Notes under the pieces: model-generated
Database searches by the model: none
The model's input: the letters and a program-made list of their open reading frames with translations, nothing else
What the model was told of the DNA's origin: nothing
NCBI RefSeq assembly: GCF_019857205.1
Contig: NZ_JAHWXO010000002.1
Location: 186,001 to 250,000, forward strand
Length of the DNA: 64,000 bases
Source of the DNA: Qipengyuania pacifica
GTDB taxonomy: Bacteria; Pseudomonadota; Alphaproteobacteria; Sphingomonadales; Sphingomonadaceae
Direction of reading: 5' to 3'
Position numbers and translations under genes: made by a program
Shown here: positions 55,203-63,594 of the stretch, piece after piece
Numbering within the stretch: position 1 is the first letter of the stretch
How the letters are laid out: each line of letters opens with the position of its first letter

Positions 55203-56312
55203 TCAGTGAGCTTGAAGTTGCTCGTCGAGAAAGGCTGCCACATCCTCCAGCCGGACCTCGCGATCGAGAAATGCAGACCCGATGCCGCGCAAAAGTATGA
55301 AGGGCAGGATGCCTGCATCCATCTTCTTGTCATGCTGCATATGATCGGCAAGATCGCCGCCGCTGCATGCCAGTTCCAGCGCGGATATTTCCGCTGGCAG
55401 ACCCGCGGCATCGACCGCATGTGTAACGCGTTCGGCGTCTTCGCCGCACATCAGACCGCGTCGCGCAGAATATCGCGCCGCCAGCACCATGCCCATCGCC
55501 ACAGCCTCTCCGTGGAGAAGCTTGTCGGAAAATCCCGTCTCGGCTTCCAGGGCATGGCCGAAGGTGTGGCCCAGATTGAGCAGGGCTCGTGCGCCGCTCG
55601 TCTCCCGCTCATCCTCGGCGACGATCCGCGCCTTGGCCGAAACACTTCTCGCCACGGCGTCCTCCAATGGCGCTTGCTCCATTCCCAAGACCGCATCGCC
55701 ATGCTCCTCCAGCCAATCGAAAAAACCGCGATCGCCAAGGACGCCGTATTTGAGAACTTCGGCATATCCGGCGCGCATCTCGCGCTGGGGGAGGGTAGAG
55801 AGGGTTCCGAGGTCGGCAAGCACAAGGGATGGCTGGTGGAAAGCTCCAACCAGATTTTTTCCTGCAGGTGTATTGATCGCCGTTTTCCCTCCAACCGAAC
55901 TATCGACCTGCGATAACAGTGTGGTCGGAAGCTGGACGAAGCCGCAGCCGCGTTTGAGAATGGCGCACGCAAAGCCAGTCAGGTCACCGACGACCCCGCC
56001 GCCCAATGCAAAGACGTGATCTCCGCGCTCGACATTTTGCGCCAGGAGCCAGTCTGTAAGACAGGCAAGGCTGTCCCAGCTTTTCGAGGCTTCGCCGGGG
56101 GCGACATCAAACCAGCGCGGTTCGATTCCTGCCAACTCTAGCGAGCGCGAGACCGCATCGCCCCAGTTCGCACGAGCATTGATATCAGCCACAATGCAGA
56201 CGTGGCGCTTGCGAAGAAACGGCTCTGCTTCGGTCGCGATGCTTTGAAGCAGGCCATGGCCCACCCGAACCTCATATTCCCGGCCTGCCAGTTCGACGGG
56301 GATTATAGCCAT
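55203..56312 (-). CDS. aroB: 3-dehydroquinate synthase
   Basis: A 369-residue NAD- and zinc-dependent enzyme for the second step of the shikimate pathway. Seen are ALGGGVVGDLTGF (NAD loop), LPTTLLSQVDSSVGGKTAIN, and zinc ligands in RAGYAEVLKYG (Glu), NLGHTFGHALE (His) and LLHGEAVAMGM (His). Length is normal. It overlaps the end of aroK by ten bases, so aroK-aroB is one coupled unit. ATG 56312 starts AIIPVELAGREYEV, as in the family. Confidence 0.96.
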   Translation of the reverse strand: MAIIPVELAGREYEVRVGHGLLQSIATEAEPFLRKRHVCIVADINARANWGDAVSRSLELAGIEPRWFDVAPGEASKSWDSLACLTDWLLAQNVERGDHVFALGGGVVGDLTGFACAILKRGCGFVQLPTTLLSQVDSSVGGKTAINTPAGKNLVGAFHQPSLVLADLGTLSTLPQREMRAGYAEVLKYGVLGDRGFFDWLEEHGDAVLGMEQAPLEDAVARSVSAKARIVAEDERETSGARALLNLGHTFGHALEAETGFSDKLLHGEAVAMGMVLAARYSARRGLMCGEDAERVTHAVDAAGLPAEISALELACSGGDLADHMQHDKKMDAGILPFILLRGIGSAFLDREVRLEDVAAFLDEQLQAH

Positions 56313-56869
56313 GCGTCGATTGCCTCCAGAATGCGCTCCGCCGTTTCGGCGTGGGGTCCGTTATTGGTCAGCACATGGATCGGCGCTTCGGCATAGGCCG
56401 CGCTACGCTGATCCTTCAATTTGGCGAGTATCTCGCGGGGGTCGCCCGTCCGCAGCAGAGGGCGGTCATTGCGCCGCGAGGTTCGCTCGACCAGCGTGTC
56501 GACATCGCAATCCAGCCACACCGCAATAGCCTGACCCAGAATTATTCCCCGCGTTTCGGGATCGACGAATGCGCCGCCACCCGTTGCGATTACGCCGTGG
56601 GCTTCGCCCATGAGCCGTGCGATCACGCGCCGCTCGCCATCGCGGAAATAGGCTTCCCCATGTGTTTCGAAAATCTCGCTGATGGTGCGATTGGCCGCGC
56701 GTTCTATCTCTTCGTCGACATCTATGAAATCTGTGCCGAGAATGGCAGCGAGTCGGCGTCCGACCGTTGATTTGCCCACGCCCATAAGACCCACCAGCAC
56801 GACCGGCCGGTCTATCCGCCGGGCAATGCCACCGATCTCGGCAGGGGTGAGGCTGATCGCATGGGTCAT
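56303..56869 (-). CDS. aroK: Shikimate kinase
   Basis: A 188-residue P-loop kinase that phosphorylates shikimate. It has Walker A GLMGVGKSTVGRRLA, the substrate aspartate in FIDVDEEIERAA, a catalytic arginine in YFRDGERRVIARL, GGGAFVDPETR, and a lid region RNDRPLLRTGDPRE. ATG 56869 gives the usual length; a longer in-frame start adds a proline-rich run with no conservation. The aroB ATG overlaps its end. Both feed aromatic amino acid synthesis. Confidence 0.95.
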   Translation of the reverse strand: MTHAISLTPAEIGGIARRIDRPVVLVGLMGVGKSTVGRRLAAILGTDFIDVDEEIERAANRTISEIFETHGEAYFRDGERRVIARLMGEAHGVIATGGGAFVDPETRGIILGQAIAVWLDCDVDTLVERTSRRNDRPLLRTGDPREILAKLKDQRSAAYAEAPIHVLTNNGPHAETAERILEAIDAWL

Positions 56870-56944
56870 TGCCGCCGTGCCTAGAACTGGGCTAGGGCGC
56901 GGGCAAGGTATCAGCACTTGGAGCGGGACGCGAAAAACTTGGCT

Positions 56945-57079
56945 ATGAGCGGCAGGAAGGTTGGCGGCGTATTGGCTGTGCTGTTCGTGGCGTTGCTGAT
57001 CGCAGCGTTGATCGACGGCGGCGAGGAACCGTTACACCCCATCGAACAGACGATCGATGTGCCGGAGGCGGCACGATGA
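56945..57079 (+). CDS. Tiny single-pass membrane protein (44 residues)
   Basis: The ORF reads a basic start MSGRKVGG, a hydrophobic helix VLAVLFVALLIAALI, and an acidic tail ending DVPEAAR. Its TGA overlaps the ATG of the 615-residue gene by 4 bp (ATGA at 57076-57079), so it sits like a coupled first gene. It is 75 bases from the divergent aroK start. No family is known to me. Confidence 0.6.
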   Translation: MSGRKVGGVLAVLFVALLIAALIDGGEEPLHPIEQTIDVPEAAR

Positions 57080-58923
57080 AATCGGCATGGTTGATAGGCG
57101 GCGCAGCGCTCGCGCTGACGTCGGCAATGGTCTGGGCACAGGAAGCGCCGGTCGATTTGCTGCCGCCTGGTTTCGATGATCCCGCGCCGAGCCCAAGTCC
57201 TGCCCCGGCACCGCAGCCGAGCCGTGCACCGGCACCGACCCAGGGCAGTACCCCGCAACCGACGGCGACCCAATCTGGAGAGATCGTCCAGCCCCTGCCG
57301 GTGGAAGCGGCGCCATCGGGCGCGAATCTGGACTTGTCGGATCTGCCAACGCTGCAGGAACTTGAAGACATGTCGACCGATGAGCTCGACGAATTCCTCG
57401 GCCTCAAGCCCAAGTTCGATATTCCGCCCGCGGCCCGTCGCTCTATGGAGCGTGTAGGCGTTCTGGGTGCGGGCGAGGGCGGTCTTCCTTCGGCCTCGCT
57501 CGAAAAGCAGCCCGCGGGTCTGGTCCGGGCGGTGCTTGCCGGAACCACGCAGCCCATGGTTTCGCGCTGGGGCCATATCCTGCTTCGGCGGGCGCTGGCC
57601 AGCAGGCTTGCTGCGCCCGAGGGGATGGATCCGGTCGAATTCGCGACTCTGCGGGTCAAAGTGCTCAACGCGATGGGCGAATATGTGGTCGCTCGGGCTC
57701 TGGTGCAGGATATCGACACAGGCAATTATTCGCCGGCACTCACCAATGCGGCGGTGGAAGCGTATATAGGAAGTGCCGATGTCGTGGGTGCCTGCCCCGC
57801 GGTTCAACTCGTCCAGACAAATCGTGACGATACCGAATGGCAGATGCTGGCGGGGATCTGCAATGCCTATGCTGGCGAAACAACGCGGGCACAGAACGAT
57901 CTTCGCCGTCTGCTGAACCGCACTCAGGACGATCGCATCGATGTACTTTTTGCGCAGCGCTTCGCAGGGGCGGCTGGGCGCGGTCGCCGCGCCGTTACCA
58001 TCGAATGGGACGACATCAATTCCCTGACGCCGTGGCGGTTCACCATGGCAAATACGCTTGGCGAGACGATCCCGGATAAATTGCTCGACCGGGCCAATCC
58101 CCAGCTTCTGAGCATTGCGGCAATCACCCCGGCACTCACGCCCGCACAGCGCGCAGCCGGTGCCGACGTTGCCGGAACTAGCGGAATTCTATCTTCTGCA
58201 GCGATGGTCGATCTGTACAGCCAGCTTTACGCTCAGGACGGGGTGGCGGGCCCCGCAGCGCAGACCGCGTCTAGCCTGCGCGAAGCCTACGTCGGCACCA
58301 GCCCGGTGCAGCGCATCGGTGCGATCAGGGATATCTGGTCAAGTGGTGGCGATTATTCTTACGGTCGCATGGTTCTTACCGCCTACGCTGCCGCGCGTAT
58401 CCCTCCGAGCAGCGATTTCAGTGAAGACGCCGGCGGGCTCATCGCGTCCATGCTCGCTGCCGGGCTCGACAGAGATGCGGTTCGCTGGTCCGGCGAAGTC
58501 GATGGCGGAAGTCAGGCTTGGGCATTGCTTGCCCTTGCTGCGCCCAACAGTTCCACTGGCATCAGCAGCGGCGATATCGACAGCTTTATCGACGATGATA
58601 GCTCGTCGGGGCAGCGCAAATCGCGCATGCTGGTCGCTGGGCTGGCCGGGTTGGATAAAATCGGCGAGGGCGCGCTGGATCAGTATGATGGGCGCCTCGG
58701 TGTGAATATAACGGCAGAAAGTCGCTGGACCCGCATGATTGATCAGGCTGCCGCAGTGAATAATCGCGCTCTTGTCGCCATGCTTGCGGGCCTCGGAATG
58801 CAGGGTGCAAGCTGGGATCGCATGACGGCCCGCCATCTCTATCACATCGTATCCGCCTTGCGGCGCGTGGGACTGGACGCCGAAGCCAGGATGATCGCCG
58901 CGGAGGCCGTGGCGCGCGCCTGA
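57076..58923 (+). CDS. Conserved exported helical-repeat protein of unknown function
   Basis: A 615-residue protein with a signal peptide (cut near MVWAQE), a proline/alanine/threonine-rich linker (about 30-85), a short acidic helix LSDLPTLQELEDMSTDELDE, and a long alpha-helical body without named motifs, rich in Ala and Leu and reminiscent of TPR- or HEAT-like solenoids (ALRVKVLNAMGEYVVARALV-type helices). Two cysteines (ACPAVQL, GICNAY) may bond in the periplasm. It lies between a 44-residue membrane protein and xerD, both coupled. Similar proteins occur beside xerD in sphingomonads. Function unknown. Confidence 0.7.
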   Translation: MKSAWLIGGAALALTSAMVWAQEAPVDLLPPGFDDPAPSPSPAPAPQPSRAPAPTQGSTPQPTATQSGEIVQPLPVEAAPSGANLDLSDLPTLQELEDMSTDELDEFLGLKPKFDIPPAARRSMERVGVLGAGEGGLPSASLEKQPAGLVRAVLAGTTQPMVSRWGHILLRRALASRLAAPEGMDPVEFATLRVKVLNAMGEYVVARALVQDIDTGNYSPALTNAAVEAYIGSADVVGACPAVQLVQTNRDDTEWQMLAGICNAYAGETTRAQNDLRRLLNRTQDDRIDVLFAQRFAGAAGRGRRAVTIEWDDINSLTPWRFTMANTLGETIPDKLLDRANPQLLSIAAITPALTPAQRAAGADVAGTSGILSSAAMVDLYSQLYAQDGVAGPAAQTASSLREAYVGTSPVQRIGAIRDIWSSGGDYSYGRMVLTAYAAARIPPSSDFSEDAGGLIASMLAAGLDRDAVRWSGEVDGGSQAWALLALAAPNSSTGISSGDIDSFIDDDSSSGQRKSRMLVAGLAGLDKIGEGALDQYDGRLGVNITAESRWTRMIDQAAAVNNRALVAMLAGLGMQGASWDRMTARHLYHIVSALRRVGLDAEARMIAAEAVARA

Positions 58924-58924
58924 T

Positions 58925-59803
58925 GTGAGCGCGATTCCCGATTTCCTCGCCATGCTTGCTGCCGAACGGGGCGCGGCGCGCAATACGATTCTCGCTTATG
59001 GCCGTGACCTGGAGCAGGCCGAGGAACTGATCGGTTCGAACTTGGACACGGCAAGTTCTGCGCAGCTGGCCAAACTCGGCGCAGGCTGGTCCGACCTTGC
59101 CCCCTCGACAATGGCGCGGAAGGTTTCGGCCTTGCGACAGTTTTTCGGCTTTCTGGTGGATGACGGGTTGCGAGATGACGATCCGACCCATGCGTTGCCG
59201 CGACCCGCGACCCGCCGTCCTCTGCCAAAGATACTGTCGCACGAAGAGGTCGAATCGCTTTTCACGGCAGCAGAAGAGGCTGCGCAGACAGATAGTCCCA
59301 CCGCCGTGCGTCTACTGACATTGCTGGAAATGTTGTACGGATCGGGCTTGCGGGCGACCGAGCTCGTGTCGCTACCCGTATCCGCGGTACCGCGCGATTC
59401 CCCTTTTCTTACCGTGATCGGCAAGGGTGGGCAGGCGCGGATGGTGCCCGTCAGCCACCGCGCGGACAAGGCCCTCAAGCGCTGGCTTGCCTTGCGCGAT
59501 CTCAGTTCGAGATGGCTGTTCCCCTCGCGCACCGGCCACCTTTCTCGAGTGCGCCTGTTCCAGATACTGAAGGATTTGGCCGTTCGTGCCGATCTGCCCC
59601 CCGAAAAGCTGAGTCCTCACGTCTTGCGCCATGCCTTTGCAACTCATTTGCTTGAGGGCGGCGCGGACCTTCGCGCACTGCAGACATTGCTGGGCCACTC
59701 CGATATTTCGACCACCCAAATCTATACGCATGTCGATGCTGCGCGGCTCGTCAGGCTCGTCAACGAAAGGCACCCGCTTGCACGCGGGCGTCGTTCGGAC
59801 TAG
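58925..59803 (+). CDS. xerD: Tyrosine recombinase XerD/XerC type
   Basis: A 292-residue site-specific recombinase that resolves chromosome dimers at dif. The N-terminal SAM-like DNA-binding domain (about 1-90) has RNTILAYGRDLEQAEE. The catalytic domain has Arg143 in GSGLRATELVSL, a Lys in GKGGQAR, His232 and Arg235 in HVLRHAFATHL, His258 in LGHSDISTTQIYTH, and nucleophile Tyr267. Length and wording fit the housekeeping XerD group rather than a mobile integrase. It starts with GTG 58925, one base after the preceding stop. Confidence 0.9.
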   Translation: MSAIPDFLAMLAAERGAARNTILAYGRDLEQAEELIGSNLDTASSAQLAKLGAGWSDLAPSTMARKVSALRQFFGFLVDDGLRDDDPTHALPRPATRRPLPKILSHEEVESLFTAAEEAAQTDSPTAVRLLTLLEMLYGSGLRATELVSLPVSAVPRDSPFLTVIGKGGQARMVPVSHRADKALKRWLALRDLSSRWLFPSRTGHLSRVRLFQILKDLAVRADLPPEKLSPHVLRHAFATHLLEGGADLRALQTLLGHSDISTTQIYTHVDAARLVRLVNERHPLARGRRSD

Positions 59804-59812
59804 CGCACGGCC

Positions 59813-60757
59813 ATGATTTCCTACCTCGAATTCGAGAAACCCGTCGCCGAACTGGAACAGCGCATCGCAGAACTGCGCAGCGCAGCCGATGGCGACGATG
59901 TCGATATCTCTACCGAACTCCACCGTCTCGAGCAGAAGAGCGCCGATCTTTTGGCGAGCACGTACGAGTCGCTCAGCCCCTGGCAAAAGACACAAGTCGC
60001 CAGGCATCCCTCACGCCCTCATTTCCGTGACTATGTCGAACAGGCTTTCGAGGATTTCGTGCCGCTCGGGGGCGATCGTAATTATGGTGACGACGAAGCC
60101 ATTCTCGGTGGCTTCGCCAAGCTCAATGGACGCAAGATCATTCTGATCGGCCATGAAAAGGGCAACGATACGGCCAGCCGCATCCGTCACAATTTCGGGA
60201 TGGGCAAACCGGAAGGCTATCGCAAGGCGATACGCCTCATGGAAATGGCCGGTCGTTTCGGACTGCCAGTGGTTACGCTCGTCGATACGTCGGGCGCGTT
60301 TCCTGGGGTCGAGGCGGAAGAGCGCGGGCAGGCGGAAGCTATTGCGCGCTCGACGGAGGCGTGTCTCGCCCTGCCGGTACCCATGGTGGCGGCAATCGTC
60401 GGCGAAGGCGGTTCGGGCGGCGCAGTCGCGCTGGCCAGCGCCGAACGTGTCCTGATGATGGAACATGCCGTATACTCGGTGATCTCACCCGAAGGCTGCG
60501 CATCGATTCTCTGGCGTACCGCAGAAAAGGCGCCCGACGCGGCAGAAGCGATGAAGGTCACCGCTCAGGATCTAAAAGGTCTCGGCGTGATCGACCGCAT
60601 CGTCCCCGAACCGGTGGGCGGTGCGCACCGCGATCCCGTAGTCGCTGCCACATCTCTGGGTGCCGCGATCGCTGAAGAACTGGACATGTTGGGCGGTTAC
60701 GCGCCGCATGAGCTCAAGCGTCAGCGTGAAGACCGTTTCCTGGCAATAGCTGGCTGA
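59813..60757 (+). CDS. accA: Acetyl-CoA carboxylase carboxyltransferase alpha subunit
   Basis: A 314-residue subunit that, with AccD, transfers CO2 to acetyl-CoA, making malonyl-CoA for fatty acids. It shows YLEFEKPVAELEQRIAELR, ARHPSRPHFRDYVE, IGHEKGNDTASRIRHNFGM, TLVDTSGAFPGVEAEERGQ, VGEGGSGGAVALA and SPEGCASILWR. ATG 59813 is nine bases after the xerD stop. The accD partner is not in the window. A hairpin follows the stop. Confidence 0.96.
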   Translation: MISYLEFEKPVAELEQRIAELRSAADGDDVDISTELHRLEQKSADLLASTYESLSPWQKTQVARHPSRPHFRDYVEQAFEDFVPLGGDRNYGDDEAILGGFAKLNGRKIILIGHEKGNDTASRIRHNFGMGKPEGYRKAIRLMEMAGRFGLPVVTLVDTSGAFPGVEAEERGQAEAIARSTEACLALPVPMVAAIVGEGGSGGAVALASAERVLMMEHAVYSVISPEGCASILWRTAEKAPDAAEAMKVTAQDLKGLGVIDRIVPEPVGGAHRDPVVAATSLGAAIAEELDMLGGYAPHELKRQREDRFLAIAG

Positions 60758-60766
60758 TTTGCAGTC

Positions 60767-60793
60767 CGAGCGGCGGGAACAAAATTCCGCTCG
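60767..60793 (+). terminator. Hairpin after accA
   Basis: CGAGCGG (60767-60773) pairs with CCGCTCG (60787-60793) around a 13-base loop, beginning ten bases after the accA stop. No strong T-run follows. Confidence 0.45.
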
Positions 60794-60879
60794 TTCCGGT
60801 TCTCCTACCGTCAACGAACAACAGCGCGCGGGCGGATCATGCCGTCCCGCGCGTTCGTGTAAATCGGGGAGAATTCTTC

Positions 60880-62373
60880 ATGTTACGCAAAAAATTTATC
60901 GCGGCGTCATCCGTCAGCGCTCTCGCACTCGCCTTGTCGGGTTGTGTTGGTGCCGGAAACATTCCCAGTGCATCGACGCCCATCACGCAGAGCGAAGCGC
61001 AAATGGGCGCCGAAGCACATCCGCAACTGCTCGCTGAATTCGGCGGTGCAATGACCGGCAGCCAAGCGCAATATGTCGAACAGGTCGGAAAGAACATCGC
61101 GGTCCATTCCGGCTTGGGGAATGCGCGCGAATCGTTCACGGTGTCTCTACTCAACAGCCCGGTGAACAATGCCTTCGCCATTCCGGGCGGTTATATCTAT
61201 ACCACCCGGCAACTGGTTGCTCTCATGAACAACGAAGCCGAACTTGCCGGTGTTCTCGGGCATGAAGTCGGCCATGTGGCCGCCCGCCACTCGCAGCGCC
61301 GCCAGGCGGCCGCCCAGCAGAACTCTTTACTCGGTGCGGCAGGTGCAATCCTTTCGGGTATCCTCCTCGGCAACAGCGGCGTCGGACAACAGATCTCGCA
61401 GGGGATTCTCCAAGGCTCGCAATTGCTGACCCTGAAGTTCTCCCGCTCGCAGGAACTGGAGGCTGACGGGCTCGGCATTCGTTATCTCAATCAAGCGGGC
61501 TACGATCCACGTGCCATGGCCAGCGTTCTGCAGAGCTTGGCGCTTCAGAACGCGCTCGACGCCAGGGTCCAGGGTCGCGGGAACGCGAGCATTCCTGAAT
61601 GGGCATCGACCCATCCGGACCCGGCAAGCCGTGTGCAGAGTGCCCTTGCGACAGCGCAGGCTTCTGGCGCGACAGGTGGGGTCACCAATCGCGACACCTT
61701 CCTCACGCGCATCGATGGCATCACCTATGGTGACGATCCGTCGCAGGGTGTGGTCGAAGGGCGCCAGTTCATCCATCCCGAACTGCGGCTCGCATTTACT
61801 GCTCCGCAGGGCTTTTTTATGGTGAACGGCACCGACGCCGTCACGATCAATGGTCAGAGTGGGCAGGCGCAATTTACGATGGCACCGTATAGCGGTAACC
61901 TCGACAATTACGTCACAAGCGTTTTTTCTCGCCTAAGCCAGCAGCAACAGATCCGACCGCAGTCGATTCAGAAGACGACCGTCAACGGTCTTCCCGCGGC
62001 TTACGGCAGCGCGCGTGTGAATTCAGGGAATGGACAGGTCGATGTGACGGTGTTCGCCTATCAATTCGCCAATGATCGGGCTTACCATTTCCTCGCCATC
62101 ACCCCGGCTGGCGGGACTTCAAGCTTCAACGAAATGTTCGGATCGATGCGGCGTATCGACGCGCAGGCAGCAGCCAATGTGATCCCGCGTGTGATCGACG
62201 TGGTAACCGTCGGCAGCGGAGATACGATCAATTCGCTGGCTAGCCGGATGGCCTATAGCGACAATCAGGTAGAACGGTTCCGTGTCCTCAACGGGCTGAC
62301 GTCAAACGAGGGAATCAGCGCAGGGCAGAAGGTCAAGCTGGTGGTCCGTGGGCGCGGATTGCCAGTTCCATAG
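60880..62373 (+). CDS. M48 family metalloprotease lipoprotein with LysM-like C-terminus
   Basis: A 497-residue exported zinc protease of the BepA/YfgC and LoiP type. The signal peptide ends in a lipobox (ALALSGC), so it is lipid-anchored. The catalytic motif is HEVGH at 128-132, with the third ligand Glu192 in ELEADGLG. A middle domain (about 250-430) carries FIHPELRLAFTAPQGF. The end (about 445-497) resembles LysM: VVTVGSGDTINSLASRMAYS and GQKVKLVV. It probably helps outer-membrane quality control. ATG 60880 is used, and a terminator follows at 62389. Confidence 0.9.
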   Translation: MLRKKFIAASSVSALALALSGCVGAGNIPSASTPITQSEAQMGAEAHPQLLAEFGGAMTGSQAQYVEQVGKNIAVHSGLGNARESFTVSLLNSPVNNAFAIPGGYIYTTRQLVALMNNEAELAGVLGHEVGHVAARHSQRRQAAAQQNSLLGAAGAILSGILLGNSGVGQQISQGILQGSQLLTLKFSRSQELEADGLGIRYLNQAGYDPRAMASVLQSLALQNALDARVQGRGNASIPEWASTHPDPASRVQSALATAQASGATGGVTNRDTFLTRIDGITYGDDPSQGVVEGRQFIHPELRLAFTAPQGFFMVNGTDAVTINGQSGQAQFTMAPYSGNLDNYVTSVFSRLSQQQQIRPQSIQKTTVNGLPAAYGSARVNSGNGQVDVTVFAYQFANDRAYHFLAITPAGGTSSFNEMFGSMRRIDAQAAANVIPRVIDVVTVGSGDTINSLASRMAYSDNQVERFRVLNGLTSNEGISAGQKVKLVVRGRGLPVP

Positions 62374-62388
62374 TCGAGTGAATAAAAG

Positions 62389-62423
62389 GGGCGACGGACC
62401 GAAGTCCGCCGCCCTTCTTTCTT
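62389..62423. terminator. Terminator between M48 protease and flp1
   Basis: GGGCGACGGAC (62389-62399) pairs with GTCCGCCGCCC (62404-62414), one mismatch, around a CGAA loop, followed by TTCTTTCTT and preceded by AAAA. It can serve both convergent genes. Confidence 0.8.
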
Positions 62424-62611
62424 CATGCTCCGGCAGCTGGAGCCGGCGTGCCAGTCATAGAGCTCGAAACCTTGGTGAACGTCGTGCTGAGGTTCGTGCC
62501 GAGGCTGCTCATGGCAGTGATTGCAGCAACTGCGATAAGTGCAGCGATCAGGCCGTATTCGATTGCGGTTGCGCCTTCTTCATTGCGGCGCAGCTTGCGG
62601 AAAAACTTCAT
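62423..62611 (-). CDS. Flp-family type IVb pilin
   Basis: A 62-residue prepilin. It has a short basic leader (KFFRKLRRNEEG), the prepilin peptidase cleavage site after Gly, then the hydrophobic ATAIEYGLIAALIAVAAIT with the conserved Glu5-Tyr6 pair of mature Flp pilins, and an Ala/Pro-rich end. AGGAGAC precedes ATG 62611. Flp pilins form adhesive fibres through the Tad secretion machinery, none of which is nearby. Its stop lies at the edge of the terminator shared with the M48 gene. Confidence 0.92.
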   Translation of the reverse strand: MKFFRKLRRNEEGATAIEYGLIAALIAVAAITAMSSLGTNLSTTFTKVSSSMTGTPAPAAGA

Positions 62612-62732
62612 GTGTCGTCTCCTGGTTCAGTCTTCGTACCCGGCTCGTTCCGAAATCATGGTGCGAGCAACTTGCTTCTTGCACGGCAGTGGTTGAAAAA
62701 ATCCTAACTGCACGAGCATCTTTTCGCTCTCA

Positions 62733-62912
62733 TCAAACCCCGGTCGAAGCGAGAATGGTGTCACTGATCAAGTTCCACATTCCGATGACTTCTTGCCCGA
62801 AAGTCTGCACTGCCCCGACCATGGCGAGGAAGATAAGAGCGAGGATCAGCCCATATTCGACTGCAGTGGCACCTCGCGTGTCGCGTCCCAGATCTTTAAG
62901 GAATTCGACCAT
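62733..62912 (-). CDS. Second Flp-family type IVb pilin
   Basis: A 59-residue prepilin with leader VEFLKDLGRDTRG, then ATAVEYGLILALIFLAMVGA and an end WNLISDTILASTGV. Leader length and the EY pair match Flp pilins, but it differs clearly from the copy at 62423-62611, so these are diverged paralogues rather than a recent duplication. It lies 121 bases upstream of the other on the same strand. ATG 62912 is supported by GGGGG upstream at a slightly long distance. It is divergent from mutT. Confidence 0.9.
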   Translation of the reverse strand: MVEFLKDLGRDTRGATAVEYGLILALIFLAMVGAVQTFGQEVIGMWNLISDTILASTGV

Positions 62913-62954
62913 TACCAGATGCCCCCATCCGTCACTTGTCCAAGCTGACCGCTC

Positions 62955-63419
62955 GTGATTACTTTTGGTCAGGTTAAAAAAGGGTTGAAGGCAGCACCGA
63001 CTTTGGAAAAAATCCCGACATGGATCTGCGTGGCCGCATTGGCGCTGCGGGACGATAGAGGGCGCTGGCTCATGCATCGTCGGCCTCTCCATAAACATCA
63101 TGGCGGCCTGTGGGAGTTTCCTGGCGGCAAGGTGGAGCCCGGCGAACGCCCGCGTGAGGCTCTCGTCAGGGAAATACAGGAAGAGCTGGGACTGTCGCTT
63201 GTGCCGCACGCCGCTCAGCCTGTCGCATTCGCCGAAGAGGATGACACGGGCAGCGCGAAGCCGATTGTCATAATGCTTTACAGTTCGGCTTGGGACGGCA
63301 GTCCGGTCGCGGCTCTCGAAGGCGGCGAAATTGCCTGGTTCAGGCCGCACGAGATCGATTTGCTGCCAAAACCCCCACTCGATATCGAACTATCTCGAAG
63401 GTTGTTCGAAAAAGGGTGA
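62955..63419 (+). CDS. mutT: MutT-type Nudix hydrolase (8-oxo-dGTP diphosphatase)
   Basis: A 154-residue Nudix protein. The box GGKVEPGERPREALVREIQ continues as EELG and fits Gx5Ex7REUxEEx2G. The substrate-side pieces HRRPLHKHHGGLWEFPGGK and the end PHEIDLLPKPP resemble MutT, which removes oxidised dGTP from the nucleotide pool. The likely start is GTG 62955; the first 20 or so residues are not typical, and a TTG further in is possible. It diverges from the pilin genes and is followed by tRNA-Arg. Confidence 0.88.
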   Translation: MITFGQVKKGLKAAPTLEKIPTWICVAALALRDDRGRWLMHRRPLHKHHGGLWEFPGGKVEPGERPREALVREIQEELGLSLVPHAAQPVAFAEEDDTGSAKPIVIMLYSSAWDGSPVAALEGGEIAWFRPHEIDLLPKPPLDIELSRRLFEKG

Positions 63420-63469
63420 TTTAGGGATTGCCAAGACTCTGGAGCCTGCCTATGTGGCGCCCTCCAAGC

Positions 63470-63546
63470 GCGCCCGTAGCTCAGCTGGATAGAGCACCAG
63501 ACTACGAATCTGGGGGTCAGAGGTTCGAATCCTTTCGGGCGCGCCA
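63470..63546 (+). tRNA. tRNA-Arg (anticodon ACG)
   Basis: A complete cloverleaf: acceptor GCGCCCG/CGGGCGC, D arm GCTCAGCTGGATAGAGC, anticodon stem CCAGA/TCTGG with loop CTACGAA (anticodon ACG), variable loop, T arm GGTTCGAATCC, discriminator G and encoded CCA at 63544-63546. A34 is expected to be edited to inosine. Confidence 0.98.
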
Positions 63547-63552
63547 ATTTCC

Positions 63553-63584
63553 AAAAGCCCGCCTCCTTATCGAGGCGGGCTTTT
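63553..63584. terminator. Perfect 13-bp terminator after tRNA-Arg
   Basis: AAAAGCCCGCCTC (63553-63565) pairs exactly with GAGGCGGGCTTTT (63572-63584) around CTTATC. It ends in TTTT on both strands, so it can terminate the tRNA and the convergent zincin gene. Confidence 0.92.
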
Positions 63585-63594
63585 CGATTCCCGG

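Noticed and set aside
58925-59803. XerD gene as a mobile-element integrase
   Set aside because: Length and motif wording match housekeeping XerD. It is coupled to chromosomal genes, and no attachment repeats or phage genes surround it. The tRNA genes are far away.
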